Shown here piece by piece: positions 62,101-64,000 of a DNA stretch of 64,000 nucleotides. The notes under the pieces were generated by a model. The model saw only the letters and a list, made by a program, of their open reading frames with translations. It was not told where the DNA came from and ran no database searches. Position 1 is the first letter of the stretch. The number at the start of each line of letters is the position of its first letter. Source of the stretch: Burhinus oedicnemus (Eukaryota > Chordata > Aves > Charadriiformes > Burhinidae); assembly GCA_008921705.1 (NCBI GenBank), contig VFFE01007789.1:2235285-2299284 (forward strand), given 5' to 3'. Both the position numbers and the translations under genes were made by a program.

Positions 62101-64000
62101 ATTAATTTCATTTTTGAAGTTAAAATCCCAGTTTCATACCTGTAAATCCAGTGACTTCAAGATGCTTACTCTTGACTTATGAAGTTGAATCAGAACCCAT
62201 ATGTGCATTTTTAAAAGATACTACTGTTCAGATTGCTAAAGATATAATTTTTTTAATTTCTTTTCAAACATAAAATACAAAAAACCAGGTTTTACAACAG
62301 TTACCATCATCATCAACATGCAGGAGTCAGTATTCCAACATAAAAAACACTAGATCTGCCTTTTAAAATATTATAAAAGCTACATAATTGTAAGTATAAA
62401 TTGAGGGTGTTCTTTGGCTAACAGAAAAAAACCCACCATAATGTGCTTTTCAGATAGTCACGTGTCCCACTGATAAAATAAGTCTGATGAAAGAGAAAGG
62501 CACTTCAGCAGGCTAATTTATCTTCAGATTTTCCTAGTATGCAGTACTAGACAATGGATGTAGTGTACTGACTTTTAATTTGCACAGTGTTAGATCAGTA
62601 ATATTGTTAACCTGTTTCACTTTTTAGCTAATGAGAAGAGTTTAGACTGGTGCCCATTCATTTCATCCTCTTTGGTACAAATTACTGCATAAAAACAAAA
62701 CAGACAACTAAACATTCTTACATCCTGGATTAGTTTTTGTGCATCACCTCTAGCTCTACAGTGGTAAATAATGTCCCTAATCATCAAATCAGTTTTGCTT
62801 TCAGATTTGTAAGATACCAGAGTTCTTTTATTTTCTGACAGTACTATAAAGATTTTTCCTGTTAATCAGATGGAATTTTTAAGTGACACCCCCCCCTTTT
62901 TTTTTTAAATTCCTATAATATGTGGCATTTGGTAACAATCTGAAAATTACTGTCAATTAACTTATTCTAGCTAACATATCCAGATTAATGTGCATACACC
63001 TACACACTATTTAGCCTGATCACTTCCCTTAATTTATGACACATCAAAGTACTGACCGAAGCCACATGAATTAATCTGCAGAAAAAAGCCTTGGCTAACT
63101 CCATTAACCACCTTACCAAAACCAGGTAAGACCTGGAAGTGGTATACCCTTCTGCAAGAAGGGTCTCAACATCATGTACTGCAACCATAGCAGGGAAACT
63201 GTCCTGAAGTTCATTAACCACCTTTCACCTTAAATATATGACAAAATTTGGTCTTGAGTGTTCCGTATCTACCTAACACCTTTCACTTAAAACTGTACAT
63301 ACATGTATGTGTTGGGTTTTGCAAAAGGTCACAGCTGAAGAAGCATCTTGTAAAGAACTGAGACATAATTCTTGCAAACATTTGTGTTTTTCAAAAATAA
63401 TCTATTCCACTGAAGCACAAATACATATCAGTTTGGAAACAAGCATCAGACAGAAGCGGTATTCTTTCAAATTTTCCCGCTCATTCCCCTCTCCTTAGAG
63501 AGGGCTTACTTTAAAGGTGCTTCAGGCATGGCCCGCTTCTTATTCTCAAGGTAATCAACCTCCAGATTCAAAGAAGTCAAAACCTCTGAATGTTTCCCTG
63601 GCCTTTCCAAGAGCAGTGTGCCACGAATCCTCACTACTTTTTGTATAGACCTAATTTTAGCACTAGCATTTTAGCACTCTGTTAGTGCTACAATACTAAG
63701 TCAATAGAAAAAAAAAAAACCAACCCATTGATTCCTATAAAGTCATATGTTAAAATCATACATAAAGAAAAGCATTAGCTTGACCACAAGGACAATTTTC
63801 ATGATAAAATTCTGTCTTTTCCATGTATGATTATCTCTGGAATTAAAATTTTTAGAACTCAGTGTAGTCAAACTCCTTTTTTTAATGATCTAAAACCAAA
63901 AAGAATTCCAGTTGCTAATAGGTAACCCAGGTTTCCAGTGCATAAATTCCAACATACAGCTGGAACATGAAGACTCAGATAATATATTCTGCAAATACTG
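59140..64000. other. AT-rich DNA, possibly 3' UTR of a converging gene
   Basis: No recognisable coding exon or repeat family. On the minus strand an AATAAA at 61084-61079 is followed by T/A-rich sequence, and the 61.1-64.0 kb stretch is repeat-free with many homopolymers (for example A13 near 61668, A12 near 61901, C8T10 near 62888). This would fit a long 3' UTR read from the right. In mammals the gene ending tail-to-tail with ZSWIM2 is FAM171B, so it is the natural candidate, but no coding sequence is visible to prove it. Confidence 0.35.

Noticed and set aside
63110..63240. Repeated 'GGTGGTTAATG' pair and a short inverted repeat on the minus strand
   Set aside because: Too short and imperfect to call a mobile-element end; no second copy seen.

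Overview
The window is nuclear DNA from a bird. Two things show this. CR1 LINEs are abundant, and their 3' ends carry the avian ATTCTRTG-type octamer tails. Near the right end are exons recognisable as ZSWIM2, the vertebrate ZZ, RING and SWIM zinc-finger gene. There is no bacterial or viral gene organisation, no tRNA or rRNA and no CRISPR array. Most of the sequence is AT-rich vertebrate intergenic DNA. I found no intact protein-coding gene.

Layout. Bases 1-49 kb are intergenic. They carry five sizeable CR1 pieces, all on the minus strand: A at 830-3089, B at 20580-21701, an older copy at 22231-22750, C at 33172-34691 and D at 37878-38918. Several short, older CR1 3' tails also occur, mostly on the plus strand. 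A GC-rich block of unknown nature lies at about 9.44-9.91 kb. A 20-N assembly gap sits inside copy A, where the reverse-transcriptase core should be. At 49.36-50.07 kb a CpG island contains a ZSWIM2 exon-1 remnant on the plus strand. It is followed by an exon at 51396-51522 with the first half of the C-terminal RING and by the start of the last exon at 53942. A solo endogenous-retrovirus LTR (51699-52314, minus) lies between those two exons. A nearly full-length CR1 (E, about 54180-58543, plus) splits the last exon. A decaying open frame and a poly(A) signal that may be the rest of ZSWIM2 follow at 58546-59136. From 59.1 to 64 kb the DNA is AT-rich. It could hold the 3' UTR of a converging gene, with FAM171B the expected neighbour from mammalian gene order, but that is inference.

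Reading. ZSWIM2 looks like a unitary pseudogene. The exon-1 frame has no usable ATG. The exons for the SWIM finger, first RING and ZZ finger are not visible in the 1.5 kb where they should lie. The C-terminal RING has lost several zinc ligands, and a CR1 interrupts the last exon. The CR1 copies add two curiosities. B and C are almost identical over about 413 bp, while both flanks differ by roughly 8-15%, which suggests gene conversion or a mosaic source. C and E share the same odd FDED in place of the canonical FADD reverse-transcriptase box. I did not find an undescribed functional system. All similarity statements rest on reading and family knowledge, not on a database search.
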